Of a stretch of 64,000 nucleotides of DNA, positions 43,514-52,531 are shown one piece after another. The stretch is from Jiangella muralis (GTDB lineage: Bacteria; Actinomycetota; Actinomycetes; Jiangellales; Jiangellaceae). The notes below the pieces were generated by a model, which did not search any database, was not told the DNA's origin, and was given only the letters and a program-made list of their open reading frames with translations. The DNA is taken from positions 62,001 through 126,000 of the forward strand of contig NZ_LFXL01000025.1 in the NCBI RefSeq assembly GCF_001270745.1, written 5' to 3'. Both the position numbers and the translations under genes were made by a program. Positions within the stretch are counted from its first letter, which is position 1; the number at the start of each line of letters is the position of its first letter.

Positions 43514-43543
43514 AGCCCCCGCTGTGACGTGACGGCGGGGGCT
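43514..43543. terminator. Bidirectional terminator between tusA and erpA
   Basis: AGCCCCCGC and GCGGGGGCT pair perfectly around a 12-base loop. On the minus strand the stem is followed by TTTCG. It lies between two convergent genes and can serve both. Confidence 0.8.
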
Positions 43544-43553
43544 CAGGCGTCGA

Positions 43554-43901
43554 TCAGTGGAAGGAGTCGCCGCAGGCGCAGGAGCCGCCGGCGTTGGGGT
43601 TGTCGATGGTGAACCCCTGCTTCTCGATGCTGTCGACGAAGTCGATGGTGGCGCCGCCGAGGTAGGGGGCGCTCATGCGGTCGACCACGACGTTGACGCC
43701 GCTGAAGCCCTTGACGACGTCGCCATCGAGCGACCGCTCGTCGAAGAACAGCTGGTAGCGCAGGCCCGAACAGCCACCGGGCTGAACCGCGATGCGCAGC
43801 GCCAGGTCGTCGCGGCCCTCCTGGTCGAGCAGCGCCTTCACCTTGGAGGCCGCGCCGTCCGTCAGCACGACACCGTCGGTGACCTGATCCTGAACCGTCA
43901 T
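43554..43901 (-). CDS. erpA: A-type iron-sulfur cluster insertion protein
   Basis: A 115-residue A-type carrier. The three cluster cysteines are in GGCSGLRY and SCACGDSF. Family strand pattern LRIAVQPGGCSGLRYQLFFD is complete. It hands 2Fe-2S or 4Fe-4S clusters to apo-proteins, which could include quinolinate synthase NadA in this window. It is convergent with the desulfurase-tusA pair. Confidence 0.94.
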   Translation of the reverse strand: MTVQDQVTDGVVLTDGAASKVKALLDQEGRDDLALRIAVQPGGCSGLRYQLFFDERSLDGDVVKGFSGVNVVVDRMSAPYLGGATIDFVDSIEKQGFTIDNPNAGGSCACGDSFH

Positions 43902-43969
43902 CTCGTTCTCCCGCTCGGAGGTCGACTACGTCTCCACGCTACAACGCGACCCGGCGGAAGGACATTCCT

Positions 43970-45091
43970 TCACCGGCTCCAGGTCCTCGCGACCCGCTCG
44001 GCGACGGCGGCCAGGCTCTCCCGCGGCCGGCCGAACGACTCGTCGGCGCCGACGATGTCGACCATCGCGTACGCGGCCTCGATGCCGTTGACCCGCAACT
44101 CGCGGTTGCCGACCTGCACGGCGCCGGCGACGGCGAGGCACGGACGCAGCGCCGGCCCGGCCAGCGCGGCCAGCCCGGACACGACCTTGCCGCTCATCGA
44201 CTGCCAGTCCAGCTTCCCCTCCCCCGTGATGACGAGATCGACGCCGGCGATCAGCTCGGGCAGCCCGACGGCGTGTGCGACGGTGTCGAAGCCCGGCTCG
44301 CGGACCCCGCCGAGCAGCAGCAGCCCGTACCCCAGCCCGCCCGCCGCGCCCGCGCCCCGGTGGTCCGCGACCCGCCGGTCGGCGAGGTCGGCGAACGTCG
44401 TCAGCGCGGCGTCGGCGGCCAGCCGGTCGGCATCTGAGACGAGGCCCTTCTGCGGGCCGAACACGTTGGTGGCGCCGCGCAGCCCCAGCAGCGGGTTGTC
44501 GACGTCTGACGCCGCCACCAGCTCGACGCCGGCCAGCCGGGCCGTCGCCGGGGCGAGGTCCAGCGCCGTCAGCCCGGCCAGCGCGTCGGGCCCGCCGCGC
44601 AGCGCGCCGGACGGCGTCGACTCCGCGCCCAGCGCCGCGAGCAGGCCGGCGCCGCCGTCGTTCGTCCCCGAGCCGCCCAGGCCGACGACCACGCGGCGCG
44701 CCCCGGCATCGACGGCGTGCGCGATCAGCTCGCCGACGCCGTACGTGGACGCCCGCGCCGCGACGCCCGGGACCGGTGTGCGCCCGTCGTCGCCCAGCGG
44801 CAGCAGCGCCAGCCCGCAGGCCTGCGCCGACTCGATGTACGCGACGTCGCCGGCCAGCAGGAACGTCGCCGGGACGGGCTCGCCGAGCGGCCCGCTGACG
44901 GTGGCGGCGAGCAGTTCGCCGCCCAGGCTGGAGTGCAGGACGTCGACGAAGCCGGGCCCGCCGTCGGCCATCGGGACCGTGACGACCTCGTCGCCGGGTG
45001 CGTAGCGCCGCCAGCCCTCGGCGATGGCGTCGGCGGCCTCGACGGCGGTGAGTGTTCCGGCGAACTTGTCCGGTGCAACCAGGATCCGCAT
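43970..45091 (-). CDS. glxK: Glycerate 2-kinase (GlxK type)
   Basis: Phosphorylates D-glycerate to 2-phosphoglycerate, 373 residues. The N-terminus MRILVAPDKFAGTLTA, then VPMADGGPGFVD and VVGLGGSGTNDGGAGLLAAL, are diagnostic of the GlxK/GarK family. VITGEGKLDWQSMSGKV near residue 290 completes it. It is cytosolic and standalone, divergent from nagA. A role in glyoxylate or glycerate use is likely. Confidence 0.95.
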   Translation of the reverse strand: MRILVAPDKFAGTLTAVEAADAIAEGWRRYAPGDEVVTVPMADGGPGFVDVLHSSLGGELLAATVSGPLGEPVPATFLLAGDVAYIESAQACGLALLPLGDDGRTPVPGVAARASTYGVGELIAHAVDAGARRVVVGLGGSGTNDGGAGLLAALGAESTPSGALRGGPDALAGLTALDLAPATARLAGVELVAASDVDNPLLGLRGATNVFGPQKGLVSDADRLAADAALTTFADLADRRVADHRGAGAAGGLGYGLLLLGGVREPGFDTVAHAVGLPELIAGVDLVITGEGKLDWQSMSGKVVSGLAALAGPALRPCLAVAGAVQVGNRELRVNGIEAAYAMVDIVGADESFGRPRESLAAVAERVARTWSR

Positions 45092-45291
45092 GACCCAGAA
45101 GCATGCCGTACCAGGCCTCCGGCCCGGTCGGCCGGATCCGCGGGGTCCCGTTGGTTAGGCGGGCGACTATGTCGGGTATCGTCCGGGCAAGTGACATGAC
45201 CAGCGGCTATGGGAAGCGGGTTCGCGCTGGTGGAGTCTGAGGCAGACAACGAGGTCGCCGCCGGCGTTGCCGGGCGGCCCAGAGGTGCGCC

Positions 45292-46575
45292 GTGACGGCC
45301 TCGGCTGGCGGCGGGTCCTGGCCGGGCGACCTGCCCGAACGCGAGCAGCGGTCCGCGCGGCCGAAGAAGCCGGTGCGCACCGCGCTGACCGGCGGCACCC
45401 TCCTGTGGTCCGACGGCCGGCTGGCGCCGGGCACCGTGGTGTTCGGCAACGGCGTCGTCCAGACCATCGCCGCCGGCGAGGTGCCCGCCGGCACCGAGCC
45501 CACCGACGCGGTCCGGGTCGACATCGTCCACGACGTCACCGGGCACATCGTCGCGCCGGGCTTCGTCGACACCCATGTCCACGGCGGCCTGGGCAAGAGC
45601 TTCATGACGGCGGACGCCGAGTCCGGGACCCGCATCTCGCGCTGGCTCGCCGCCGGCGGCGTCACCGCCTGCCTGGCCACCACGACCAGCGTCGAGACCT
45701 CCCAGCTGCATCAGACGCTGGCCGGGCTGGCCACGCTGCGCGGCCGGCTGGCCGGCGGGCTGGGCGTCGAGCTGCTCGGCATCCACGTCGAGGGGCCGTT
45801 CCTCGCCGGCGCACACCGCGGCGCGCACCAGCGCGAGCACCTGCGGCTGCCGTCGCCGGAGGCGGTCGACGCGCTGCTGGAGGCCGGCGACGGCGCCGTC
45901 CAGGTGGTGACGCTGGCGCCGGAGCTGCCCGACGGCATGGACACCGTCGCCCGGCTGGCCGACGCCGGCGTGCACCCGTCGCTGGGCCATTCCGCCGCCT
46001 CCTTTCAGCAGGCCAAGGCCGCCATCGGGCGCGGGCTGGACCGCGCCGCGCACCTGTACAACGCGCTGCCGCCGATCCACCACCGCGACCCCGGCCCGGT
46101 GCCGGCGCTGCTCACCGACCCGCGGGTGCGGTGCGAGCTGATCGGCGACGGCGTCCACGTAGCGCCGGAGATGCTCCACTTCGCCCTCGACGTCGCCGGC
46201 TGGGAGCGGCTCATGCTGGTCAGCGACGGGTGCGAGGTCGCCGGCCTGCCGCTGGGGCGGCACCGGCGCTGGGACCGCACCGAGGTCGAGGTGGCCGAGA
46301 CGGCGGTGCGGACGCCGGACGGCGCGGTCGCGGGCAGCGTCACCCGGCTGAGCGACTCCGTCCGCACCGTCGTCCGCGACGGCGGCATCTCCCTCTCCGA
46401 CGCGCTGCGGATGGCCTCGGCCGTGCCCGCGGAGTCGCTCGGGCTGGCCGACCGTGGCCGGCTGACCCCCGGCCGCGTGGCCGACATCGTCGTCCTGGAC
46501 GCCGACCTGCGGGTCCGCACGACCTACGTCCGCGGTGAGATCATCTTCGACCGCGAGGAGATGGGCCAGGGGTAG
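45292..46575 (+). CDS. nagA: N-acetylglucosamine-6-phosphate deacetylase
   Basis: Amidohydrolase that removes acetate from GlcNAc-6-phosphate, 427 residues. Metal and substrate residues are seen in GFVDTHVHGG, IHVEGPFL, SLGHSAAS, HLYNALPPI and LVSDGCEV. The first 25 residues are extra relative to most family members, so the GTG at 45292 may be too early. GlcNAc-specific transport and nagB are not in the window. The downstream GNAT gene begins 32 bases after its stop, so they may be co-transcribed. Confidence 0.94.
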   Translation: MTASAGGGSWPGDLPEREQRSARPKKPVRTALTGGTLLWSDGRLAPGTVVFGNGVVQTIAAGEVPAGTEPTDAVRVDIVHDVTGHIVAPGFVDTHVHGGLGKSFMTADAESGTRISRWLAAGGVTACLATTTSVETSQLHQTLAGLATLRGRLAGGLGVELLGIHVEGPFLAGAHRGAHQREHLRLPSPEAVDALLEAGDGAVQVVTLAPELPDGMDTVARLADAGVHPSLGHSAASFQQAKAAIGRGLDRAAHLYNALPPIHHRDPGPVPALLTDPRVRCELIGDGVHVAPEMLHFALDVAGWERLMLVSDGCEVAGLPLGRHRRWDRTEVEVAETAVRTPDGAVAGSVTRLSDSVRTVVRDGGISLSDALRMASAVPAESLGLADRGRLTPGRVADIVVLDADLRVRTTYVRGEIIFDREEMGQG

Positions 46576-46607
46576 CGCGGCCGCGGCGGACCTGGTGGTG
46601 TGGGGCC

Positions 46608-47537
46608 ATGCGGATCCGGCCGATGCGCCCCGAGGACGTCGACGCGGCGGAGCGACTGACGGCGCTCGCGTACGGCGCGGAACGCACCGACCCGGGGCGG
46701 CGGCGCTGGTGCGACCGGATCCGGCACCTGCTGACGACCGACCCGGGCGGCTGCTGGGTGGCGGACACGGACGGCACGGGCCCGGCCGATGCCGCCGGCC
46801 AGGGCACCCCCGGCGGAGCCGGCTCCGGCACGGCCGATGCCGCCGGCCAAGGCACCCCCGGCGCAGCCGGCTCGGTAGTCGGCGTGGCCGTCGCGCTGCG
46901 CCGCGACCTGCTGTGGGTGCTGTCGGCGTACGCGGTCCACCCCGATCACCAGCGCCGCGGCATCGGCGCCGCGCTGCTCGACGCCGCCGTCGGCTACGGG
47001 GCCGGCTGCCTGCGCGGCCTGCTGACGTCGCGCCCCGACCCGCAGGCGCTGCGGCGCTACCGCCGGGCCGGGTTCACGCTGCACCCGACCATGCGGCTCT
47101 CCGGCGTCGTCGACCGGTCCACGCTGCCCGCCGTCGACGGCGTCCGCGGCGGCACCGCGGCCGACCTCGACCTCGTCGACTCCGTCGACCGCCGGGTGCG
47201 CGGCGCCACCCACCGTCCGGACCACGCGTTCGTGCTGGCCAGCAGCCGGTTGCTGGTGTGCGACCTGCTGACCGGCAGCGGCTACGTGTTCCTCACGGAC
47301 CGGGGCGTCGAGCGGCTGGCGGCGACGAACCGCGCGGTGGCGCAGCGGCTGTTGTGGGCAGCGCTGGCCGCGACGGCGCCCGGCTCAGCCGTCGACGTGC
47401 GGAATCTCACATCCGACCAGGAGTGGGCCGTCGACGTCGGACTCGCCGCTGGTCTGCGCCTCGACCACGACGCCTACCTGGCGTTACGGCACCTGCGACC
47501 GCCCGCGCCGTACGTCCCGTCCACCGCGTTCGGCTGA
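46608..47537 (+). CDS. GNAT acetyltransferase with internal tandem duplication
   Basis: A 309-residue protein. The acetyl-CoA binding core is YAVHPDHQRRGIGAALLDA near residues 108-127. A second GNAT-like half fills the C-terminus. Between strands of the first domain, residues about 56-88, two near-identical 16-residue units of the form ADAAGQGTPGGAGSG are inserted, rich in Gly, Ala and Pro. The insertion is at DNA level a 48-bp tandem repeat, so it is probably recent and forms a disordered loop. Substrate is unknown. Confidence 0.85.
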   Translation: MRIRPMRPEDVDAAERLTALAYGAERTDPGRRRWCDRIRHLLTTDPGGCWVADTDGTGPADAAGQGTPGGAGSGTADAAGQGTPGAAGSVVGVAVALRRDLLWVLSAYAVHPDHQRRGIGAALLDAAVGYGAGCLRGLLTSRPDPQALRRYRRAGFTLHPTMRLSGVVDRSTLPAVDGVRGGTAADLDLVDSVDRRVRGATHRPDHAFVLASSRLLVCDLLTGSGYVFLTDRGVERLAATNRAVAQRLLWAALAATAPGSAVDVRNLTSDQEWAVDVGLAAGLRLDHDAYLALRHLRPPAPYVPSTAFG

Positions 47538-47541
47538 GCGG

Positions 47542-47558
47542 GCCCGCGCTTCGCGGGC
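47542..47558 (+). terminator. Short GC-rich hairpin after the GNAT gene
   Basis: GCCCGCG and CGCGGGC pair around a CTT loop, starting four bases after the GNAT stop. No T-tract follows. Confidence 0.5.
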
Positions 47559-47662
47559 AGCGCGACGGGAGAAAGTGGGACGATTGTCGGTACGGCGCGC
47601 GTTGTATCAGTGCCGAGGCGACGCGCGGTCGTAATGACCGCTGGATAAGGGGCTGACCAGCT

Positions 47663-48847
47663 GTGACCGTCACTCAGACTCCGTCGACACCCGTCCCGCT
47701 GCTCCTCTTGGGCCGCGGCGCCGACCCGCAGAGCGAACGCGGCGTGGAGTGTCCCGGCGACCTCCCCGCGGCCAGCGACCCCGGCCTCGTCGAGCGGGCC
47801 CGGGCGGCGAAGGCCGCGTTGGGCGACCGCGTCTTCGTGCTCGGGCACCACTACCAGCGCGACGAGGTCATCCAGTTCGCCGACGTCACCGGCGACTCCT
47901 TCAAGCTGGCCCGCGACGCCGCTGCCCGCCCCGAGGCCGAGTTCATCGTCTTCTGCGGCGTGCATTTCATGGCCGAGTCGGCCGATATCCTGACCGGCGG
48001 CGACCAGCAAGTGGTCCTGCCCGACCTCGCGGCCGGCTGCTCCATGGCCGACATGGCCCGCATCCTGCAGGTCGAGGACGCGTGGGCGCGGCTGGCCGAG
48101 GCCGGCGTGGCCGACATGACAGTCCCGGTCACGTACATGAACTCCTCCGCCGACATCAAGTCGTTCTGCGGCCGCAACGGCGGCGCCGTCTGCACGTCCA
48201 GCAACGCCAAGCAGGCACTGGACTGGGCGTTCGAACAGGGCGAGAAGGTGCTGTTCCTGCCCGACCAGCACCTCGGCCGCAACACCGCCGTCCTGCAGCT
48301 GGGGCTGTCGCTGGACGACTGCGTGGTCATCGACCCGCACAAGCCGGGCTTCGGCGTCACCGACGAGGAGCTGCGCGCGGCGAAGATGCTGCTCTGGAAG
48401 GGGCACTGCTCGGTGCACGGCCGGTTCACCGCCGAGTCCGTGGCCGACGTCCGCGCCCGCATCCCCGGCGTCAACGTGCTCGTGCACCCCGAATGCCAGT
48501 ACGAGGTCGTCGTGGGCGCCGACCACGTCGGGTCGACGGAGTACATCATCAAGACCATCGCGGCCGCGCCGGCCGGCTCTGCCTGGGCCGTCGGCACCGA
48601 GCTGAACCTGGTCAAGCGGCTGGCCGACGAGCACCCCGACAAGACGGTGGTGTTCCTGGAGAAGACGGTCTGCTTCTGCGCCACCATGAACCGCATCGAC
48701 CTCCCGCACCTGGTGTGGGCGCTGGAGAACCTGGTCGAGGGCCGCGTCGTCAACCGCATCGAGGTCGACGCCGACACCGCCCACTGGGCGCGGGTGGCGC
48801 TGGACCGCATGCTCGCGCTACCCGGCAGCGGCGCCGTCAAGGACTGA
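47663..48847 (+). CDS. nadA: Quinolinate synthase
   Basis: Makes quinolinate from iminoaspartate and dihydroxyacetone phosphate in NAD synthesis, 394 residues. The three 4Fe-4S ligand cysteines are expected in LAAGCSMADM, VHPECQYE and KTVCFCATMN, all present. VLGHHYQRDEVIQFAD is the family start. nadB and nadC, often adjacent, are absent here. ErpA at 43.6 kb could supply its cluster. GTG 47663 has GATAAGGGG about ten bases upstream. Confidence 0.96.
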   Translation: MTVTQTPSTPVPLLLLGRGADPQSERGVECPGDLPAASDPGLVERARAAKAALGDRVFVLGHHYQRDEVIQFADVTGDSFKLARDAAARPEAEFIVFCGVHFMAESADILTGGDQQVVLPDLAAGCSMADMARILQVEDAWARLAEAGVADMTVPVTYMNSSADIKSFCGRNGGAVCTSSNAKQALDWAFEQGEKVLFLPDQHLGRNTAVLQLGLSLDDCVVIDPHKPGFGVTDEELRAAKMLLWKGHCSVHGRFTAESVADVRARIPGVNVLVHPECQYEVVVGADHVGSTEYIIKTIAAAPAGSAWAVGTELNLVKRLADEHPDKTVVFLEKTVCFCATMNRIDLPHLVWALENLVEGRVVNRIEVDADTAHWARVALDRMLALPGSGAVKD

Positions 48848-48932
48848 CGGCCGGCCCGGATGCCGCGGCGATGAGTTCCGGCCGGGTCGCGGGTCGGTAC
48901 CGGTGACCCGTCCGCGACTCACGGAGGACACC

Positions 48933-49712
48933 ATGAGCACGCCCGCCGACCCCGCGACCACCCGACCCGGCCGCCCGCCCGTGGCCGACCACGCCACCTG
49001 GCAGGCCGCCCGCGACGAGCTGCTGGTGCGGGAGAAGGCGCACACCCGCGAGGGTGACGCCATCGCCGCTGCTCGCCGCCGGCTGCCGATGGTGGAGTTC
49101 GACGGCAGGACCGAGGTCGTCGGGCCCGACGGCCCGGTGCCGTTCCTGGAGCTGTTCCAGGGCCGCGACGAACTCGTCGTCTACAAGCACATGTGGTGGG
49201 ACGGCGCGCCGCACCAGGGACAGTGCGAGGGCTGCACCTACGCGGCATGGAACCTGAGGGACGCGGTATACCTCAACGCCCGCGGTGTCTCGTTCGCCAT
49301 CCTGACCACGGGCCGGTGGGACGAGGTGGCCGCCTACGTCGAGTTCATGGGCTACTCGCAGCCCTGGTACTCCGTGCGCGACGTCGCCGCGCCGGTCGGC
49401 GGCCCGATGGGATACGTCACGTGCTTCCTGCGCGACGGCGACCGCACGTTCCTCACCTATTCCACGACCGGTCGCGGCAACGAGACGGCGAACGCGACGT
49501 TCGGCCTCCTCGACCTCACGCCCTACGGCCGCGGCGAGGCATGGGAGGACCACCCTTCGGGCCGGCCGGAAGGGCGCGACGCGTGCTGGTACTGGCGCTC
49601 CGACGCCGACGGCACCGCAGGCTGGGGTCCGGACAGCCGGCCCGTGCCGCAGTGGACCCGTCCCGGCGCGACTCCAGAGCAGACACTCGGGCGACGCGGC
49701 CACCACCACTGA
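48933..49712 (+). CDS. DUF899 family (thioredoxin-like) protein
   Basis: A 259-residue protein of the DUF899 family. Landmarks are LVREKAHTREGDAIAAARRR, GRDELVVYKHMWWDG, GQCEGCTYAAWN and FLTYSTTGRGNE. The fold is thioredoxin-related, and CEGC could be a redox pair. Function is unknown. ATG 48933 has GGAGGACA upstream; the frame to 48903 has none. It lies on the plus strand and is convergent with the PspA operon. Confidence 0.9.
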   Translation: MSTPADPATTRPGRPPVADHATWQAARDELLVREKAHTREGDAIAAARRRLPMVEFDGRTEVVGPDGPVPFLELFQGRDELVVYKHMWWDGAPHQGQCEGCTYAAWNLRDAVYLNARGVSFAILTTGRWDEVAAYVEFMGYSQPWYSVRDVAAPVGGPMGYVTCFLRDGDRTFLTYSTTGRGNETANATFGLLDLTPYGRGEAWEDHPSGRPEGRDACWYWRSDADGTAGWGPDSRPVPQWTRPGATPEQTLGRRGHHH

Positions 49713-49723
49713 GCGGGACGGGG

Positions 49724-50290
49724 TCAGACGCCGGGGGCGCCCCAGACCGGGAACCAGCGGCTGACGTCGGGCTCGATCGGGAGGTCGCCGCCGACCAGCG
49801 CGCGCACCTGCAGCTCCAGCGCGTTGTCGCGGTCCTGCCGCTGCACGTCGAGCGGCGCGAACGGGTAGAACGTGCCGCGCTTGTAGAGGTACACCAGCGC
49901 GACCCGGCGGCCGTCGTCGTCGCGCAGGCCGATGGTGGTGCACAGCAGCGACGGGCCGAACCCGGCCTCCTCGAGGGTGGAGTTCACCGCGTGGAGGTCG
50001 GTGCACAGCTCCGGCATCTGTGCCGGCTCGCGCCGCACCACCAGCCAGGTGTAGCCGTAGTCGTCGTGCACCTCTTCCGGCTCGGCGCCGCCGAGCAGCG
50101 TGGTGATGTCGGCCTTCAGCCGGGCGAACGGGCCGCCCTCGGCCTGCCGGAAGCACACCGCGCCCACCCCGGTGGGATGCTGCTGGGCCGACGCCTCCAG
50201 CGTCAGCGCCGCCGTGGGCAGCGCGAACAGCGCGTCGAGATTCGGCTGGACCTGCTTGGAACGCCCGAAGATGGCGTCGAGGAAACCCAC
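49724..50290 (-). CDS. pspAB: PspA-associated protein PspAB
   Basis: A 188-residue protein of the actinobacterial PspAB family: MGFLDAIFGRSKQVQPNLDA, EEVHDDYGYTWLVVRR and YLYKRGTFYPFAPL. It always accompanies PspA, PspAA and HtpX in this order, as here. It is thought to work in envelope-stress response, but its activity is unknown. It starts seven bases after the htpX stop. Confidence 0.88.
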   Translation of the reverse strand: MGFLDAIFGRSKQVQPNLDALFALPTAALTLEASAQQHPTGVGAVCFRQAEGGPFARLKADITTLLGGAEPEEVHDDYGYTWLVVRREPAQMPELCTDLHAVNSTLEEAGFGPSLLCTTIGLRDDDGRRVALVYLYKRGTFYPFAPLDVQRQDRDNALELQVRALVGGDLPIEPDVSRWFPVWGAPGV

Positions 50291-50297
50291 GTAAGTG

Positions 50298-51197
50298 TCA
50301 CTCCCGGCCCAGCTCGACGGAGATGCGGCTGAGCTGATCGAGCCGCTTGTCCAGCGGCGGGTGCGAGGCGAAGAGCGAGGCGATGTCGAGCTTGCCGGTG
50401 AGCGCCGGGACGAAGAAGAACGCGTTGTACGGCTCGGCCGCGCGAAGGTCCTTCTTCGGGATGCGGGCCATGTCGCCGGAGATCTTGGTCAGCGCACTGG
50501 CCAGGGCCGACGGCTGGCCGGTGAGGATGGCGCCGGCGCGGTCGGCGGCCAACTCGCGGTAGCGGGAGAGCAGCCGGGTGAGCAGGAAGCTGACGCCGTA
50601 GACCACGGCCGCGACGACCGTGACGACCAGCACCATGACGGCCGCGTTGTTGTTGTTATTGTTCCGGCTCAACCCGGACCACAGCAGCATGCGGGTCAGG
50701 AAGCCGGCCAGCACGCCCACCACCGACGCGATGGTCATGACCAGGACGTCGCGGTGCGCCACGTGCGACAGCTCGTGCGAGAGGACGGCCTCGAGCTCGC
50801 GCTCGTCGAGCCGGCCCTGCAGTCCGGTGGTGACGGCGACGACGGCACGCTCGGGGCTGCGGCCGGCGGCGAACGCGTTGGGGATGTCGGTGTCGGCGAT
50901 GGCCACGCGCGGCTTCGGCATGTCGGCGAGCGCGCACAGCCGGTCGATCATGGCGTGCAGCTCGGGCGCCTCCTGCGGCGAGACCTCACGCGCGCCCATG
51001 CCGGCCAGCGCCAGCTTGTCGGAGAAGTACCACTGGCCCCAGAACACACCCAGGCCGATGATGACACCCAGCCAGATGCTGCTCGTGCCATAGGAGATGG
51101 CGCCGATGAGCACCACGTAGAGCAGAGCCAGGACCACCATCGTCAGGCCCATCCGGGCCGACAGACCGCGGTCCGGGGCGAACCTCGAGCGGGCCAA
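50298..51197 (-). CDS. htpX: HtpX-like zinc metalloprotease
   Basis: Membrane-bound M48 peptidase, 299 residues. The zinc motif HELSHVAH (HExxH) is near residue 143; the third ligand Glu is in RYRELAADRAG. Two N-terminal and two central hydrophobic helices embed it. It degrades damaged membrane proteins. It lies in the PspA operon between pspAA and pspAB, which fits a role in envelope stress. A 126-base gap separates it from pspAA. Confidence 0.95.
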   Translation of the reverse strand: MARSRFAPDRGLSARMGLTMVVLALLYVVLIGAISYGTSSIWLGVIIGLGVFWGQWYFSDKLALAGMGAREVSPQEAPELHAMIDRLCALADMPKPRVAIADTDIPNAFAAGRSPERAVVAVTTGLQGRLDERELEAVLSHELSHVAHRDVLVMTIASVVGVLAGFLTRMLLWSGLSRNNNNNNAAVMVLVVTVVAAVVYGVSFLLTRLLSRYRELAADRAGAILTGQPSALASALTKISGDMARIPKKDLRAAEPYNAFFFVPALTGKLDIASLFASHPPLDKRLDQLSRISVELGRE

Positions 51198-51323
51198 CGC
51201 TTGCTTCCTTTCCTACCTGCGGCGGCGATACCGCATTCATCCAGTACAACGCCGAAACGACGGCCGTTCGTTCCCGTAGCCGCCGGGGCGGGCCCGGCTC
51301 GGACCCACCCGGCGGCACCGGGG

Positions 51324-51617
51324 TCACTTGGCCGGCGGCTCCGACGGGACCAGGCCCTCGTCGGTGAGCAGCTCGCGCACCTCGTCGATGTGCGCCTCGT
51401 CGTACGGGAGCACGAGGTCGCTGTCGACCAGGACGTCGTCGGCGACCGCGGTGCCCGCCCGGCGGACCTCGTCGAGCAGCGCCTTCAACGCCGCGCGGAA
51501 CGCGTCGTCGTCGCCGCCGTCGATGGACTCGCCCAGCGCGTCGTCGAGCCGGTTGAGCTCGTCGAGGTGGGTGTCGTCGACCTCGAACTGGCCCTCACCC
51601 ATGATGCGGATGATCAC
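51324..51617 (-). CDS. pspAA: PspA-associated protein PspAA
   Basis: A 97-residue acidic protein (MIIRIMGEGQFEVDDTHLDE, then LDDALGESIDGGDDDAF). It matches the PspAA family of actinobacteria, believed to bind or regulate PspA. Its start overlaps the pspA stop by four bases (GTGA), so expression is coupled. Confidence 0.9.
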   Translation of the reverse strand: MIIRIMGEGQFEVDDTHLDELNRLDDALGESIDGGDDDAFRAALKALLDEVRRAGTAVADDVLVDSDLVLPYDEAHIDEVRELLTDEGLVPSEPPAK

Positions 51618-52408
51618 AGCTGGCCCTCCTCACGCTGCCGCTGCGGCTCGGCCGCGTCGGCGGCCGGAGCCGCGCCGTTGCCCTCGAGCTGCTTCGGCGG
51701 CTCGGCGCCGCCGGTGATCTCCTGCTTCATGCGCGACAGTTCGAGCTCGACGTCGCTGGTCGAGGCCAGCCGGTCCAGCTCGAGCGAGATGTCGTCCTTC
51801 GACGTGCCGGTGGGGTCGTCGAGAGCGCCCGACGCCAGCAGCTCGTCGATGGCGCCGGCTCGCGCCTGCATGTTCGCCGTCTTGTCCTCGGCGCGCTGGA
51901 CGGCCAGGCCGACGTCGCTCATCTCTTCGGAGATGCCGCTGAACGCCTCGCCGATGCGCGTCTGCGCCTCGGCCGCGGTGTAGCTGGCCTTGATGGTCTC
52001 CTTCTTCGTGCGGAAGGACTCGACCTTGGCCTGCAGCCGCTGCGCCGCGAGCGTGAGCTTCTCTTCCTCGACCTGCAACGACTGGTGCTGCGTCTCGAGG
52101 TCGGTGATCTGGTTCTGCAGACCCGACCGGCGGGTCAGAGCCTCGCGGGCGAGGTCCTCGCGGCCGAGCGACAGCGCCTTCTGCGCCTGCTCCTGCAGCT
52201 TGCTGGACTGCCCCTGCAGCTGCGTCATCTGGACCTCGATGCGCTTGCGACTGGTGGCGACGTCGGCGACGCCGCGGCGCACCTTCTGAAGCAGCTCGAG
52301 CTGCTTCTTGTACGAGTAATCGAGCGTCTCCCGGGGGTCCTCGGCGCGGTCGAGCGCCTTCTCGGCCTTCGCCCGGAAGATCATGGACATTCGCTGGAGG
52401 ATCCCCAT
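51614..52408 (-). CDS. pspA: Phage-shock protein A (IM30/Vipp1 family)
   Basis: A 264-residue ESCRT-III-like coiled-coil protein that covers damaged membrane. It begins MGILQRMSMIFRAKAEKALD, with an amphipathic helix. A long Gln/Glu/Lys coiled coil follows (YKKQLELLQKVRRGVADVAT to about 190), then a Pro/Ala/Glu tail of 40 residues. ATG 52408 is chosen by homology; the longer frame to 52465 lacks it. It is first in pspA-pspAA-htpX-pspAB and divergent from DUF3043. Confidence 0.93.
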   Translation of the reverse strand: MGILQRMSMIFRAKAEKALDRAEDPRETLDYSYKKQLELLQKVRRGVADVATSRKRIEVQMTQLQGQSSKLQEQAQKALSLGREDLAREALTRRSGLQNQITDLETQHQSLQVEEEKLTLAAQRLQAKVESFRTKKETIKASYTAAEAQTRIGEAFSGISEEMSDVGLAVQRAEDKTANMQARAGAIDELLASGALDDPTGTSKDDISLELDRLASTSDVELELSRMKQEITGGAEPPKQLEGNGAAPAADAAEPQRQREEGQL

Positions 52409-52518
52409 GAGGCCAGGTATCCCTTTCTCGAGCAGATGGAGCACTGCGACACACAGTGTTTCCACCCAACCCTACGGCGTATGGCGGCAGCGTGGCAGGG
52501 CCGGTGTGAATACTGTCC

Positions 52519-52524
52519 TACCCT
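52519..52524 (+). promoter_or_regulatory. -10 hexamer TACCCT of a leaderless DUF3043 promoter
   Basis: TACCCT ends seven bases before the GTG at 52532; no ribosome site is present. The same hexamer and spacing occur before the phosphoesterase gene at 59359. Confidence 0.55.
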
Positions 52525-52531
52525 GGTAGAC

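Noticed and set aside
45092-45291. DasR-type operator upstream of nagA
   Set aside because: A GCTGGTGGAGTCTGAG segment near 45228 only weakly resembles the DasR palindrome and lacks the symmetrical half-site.
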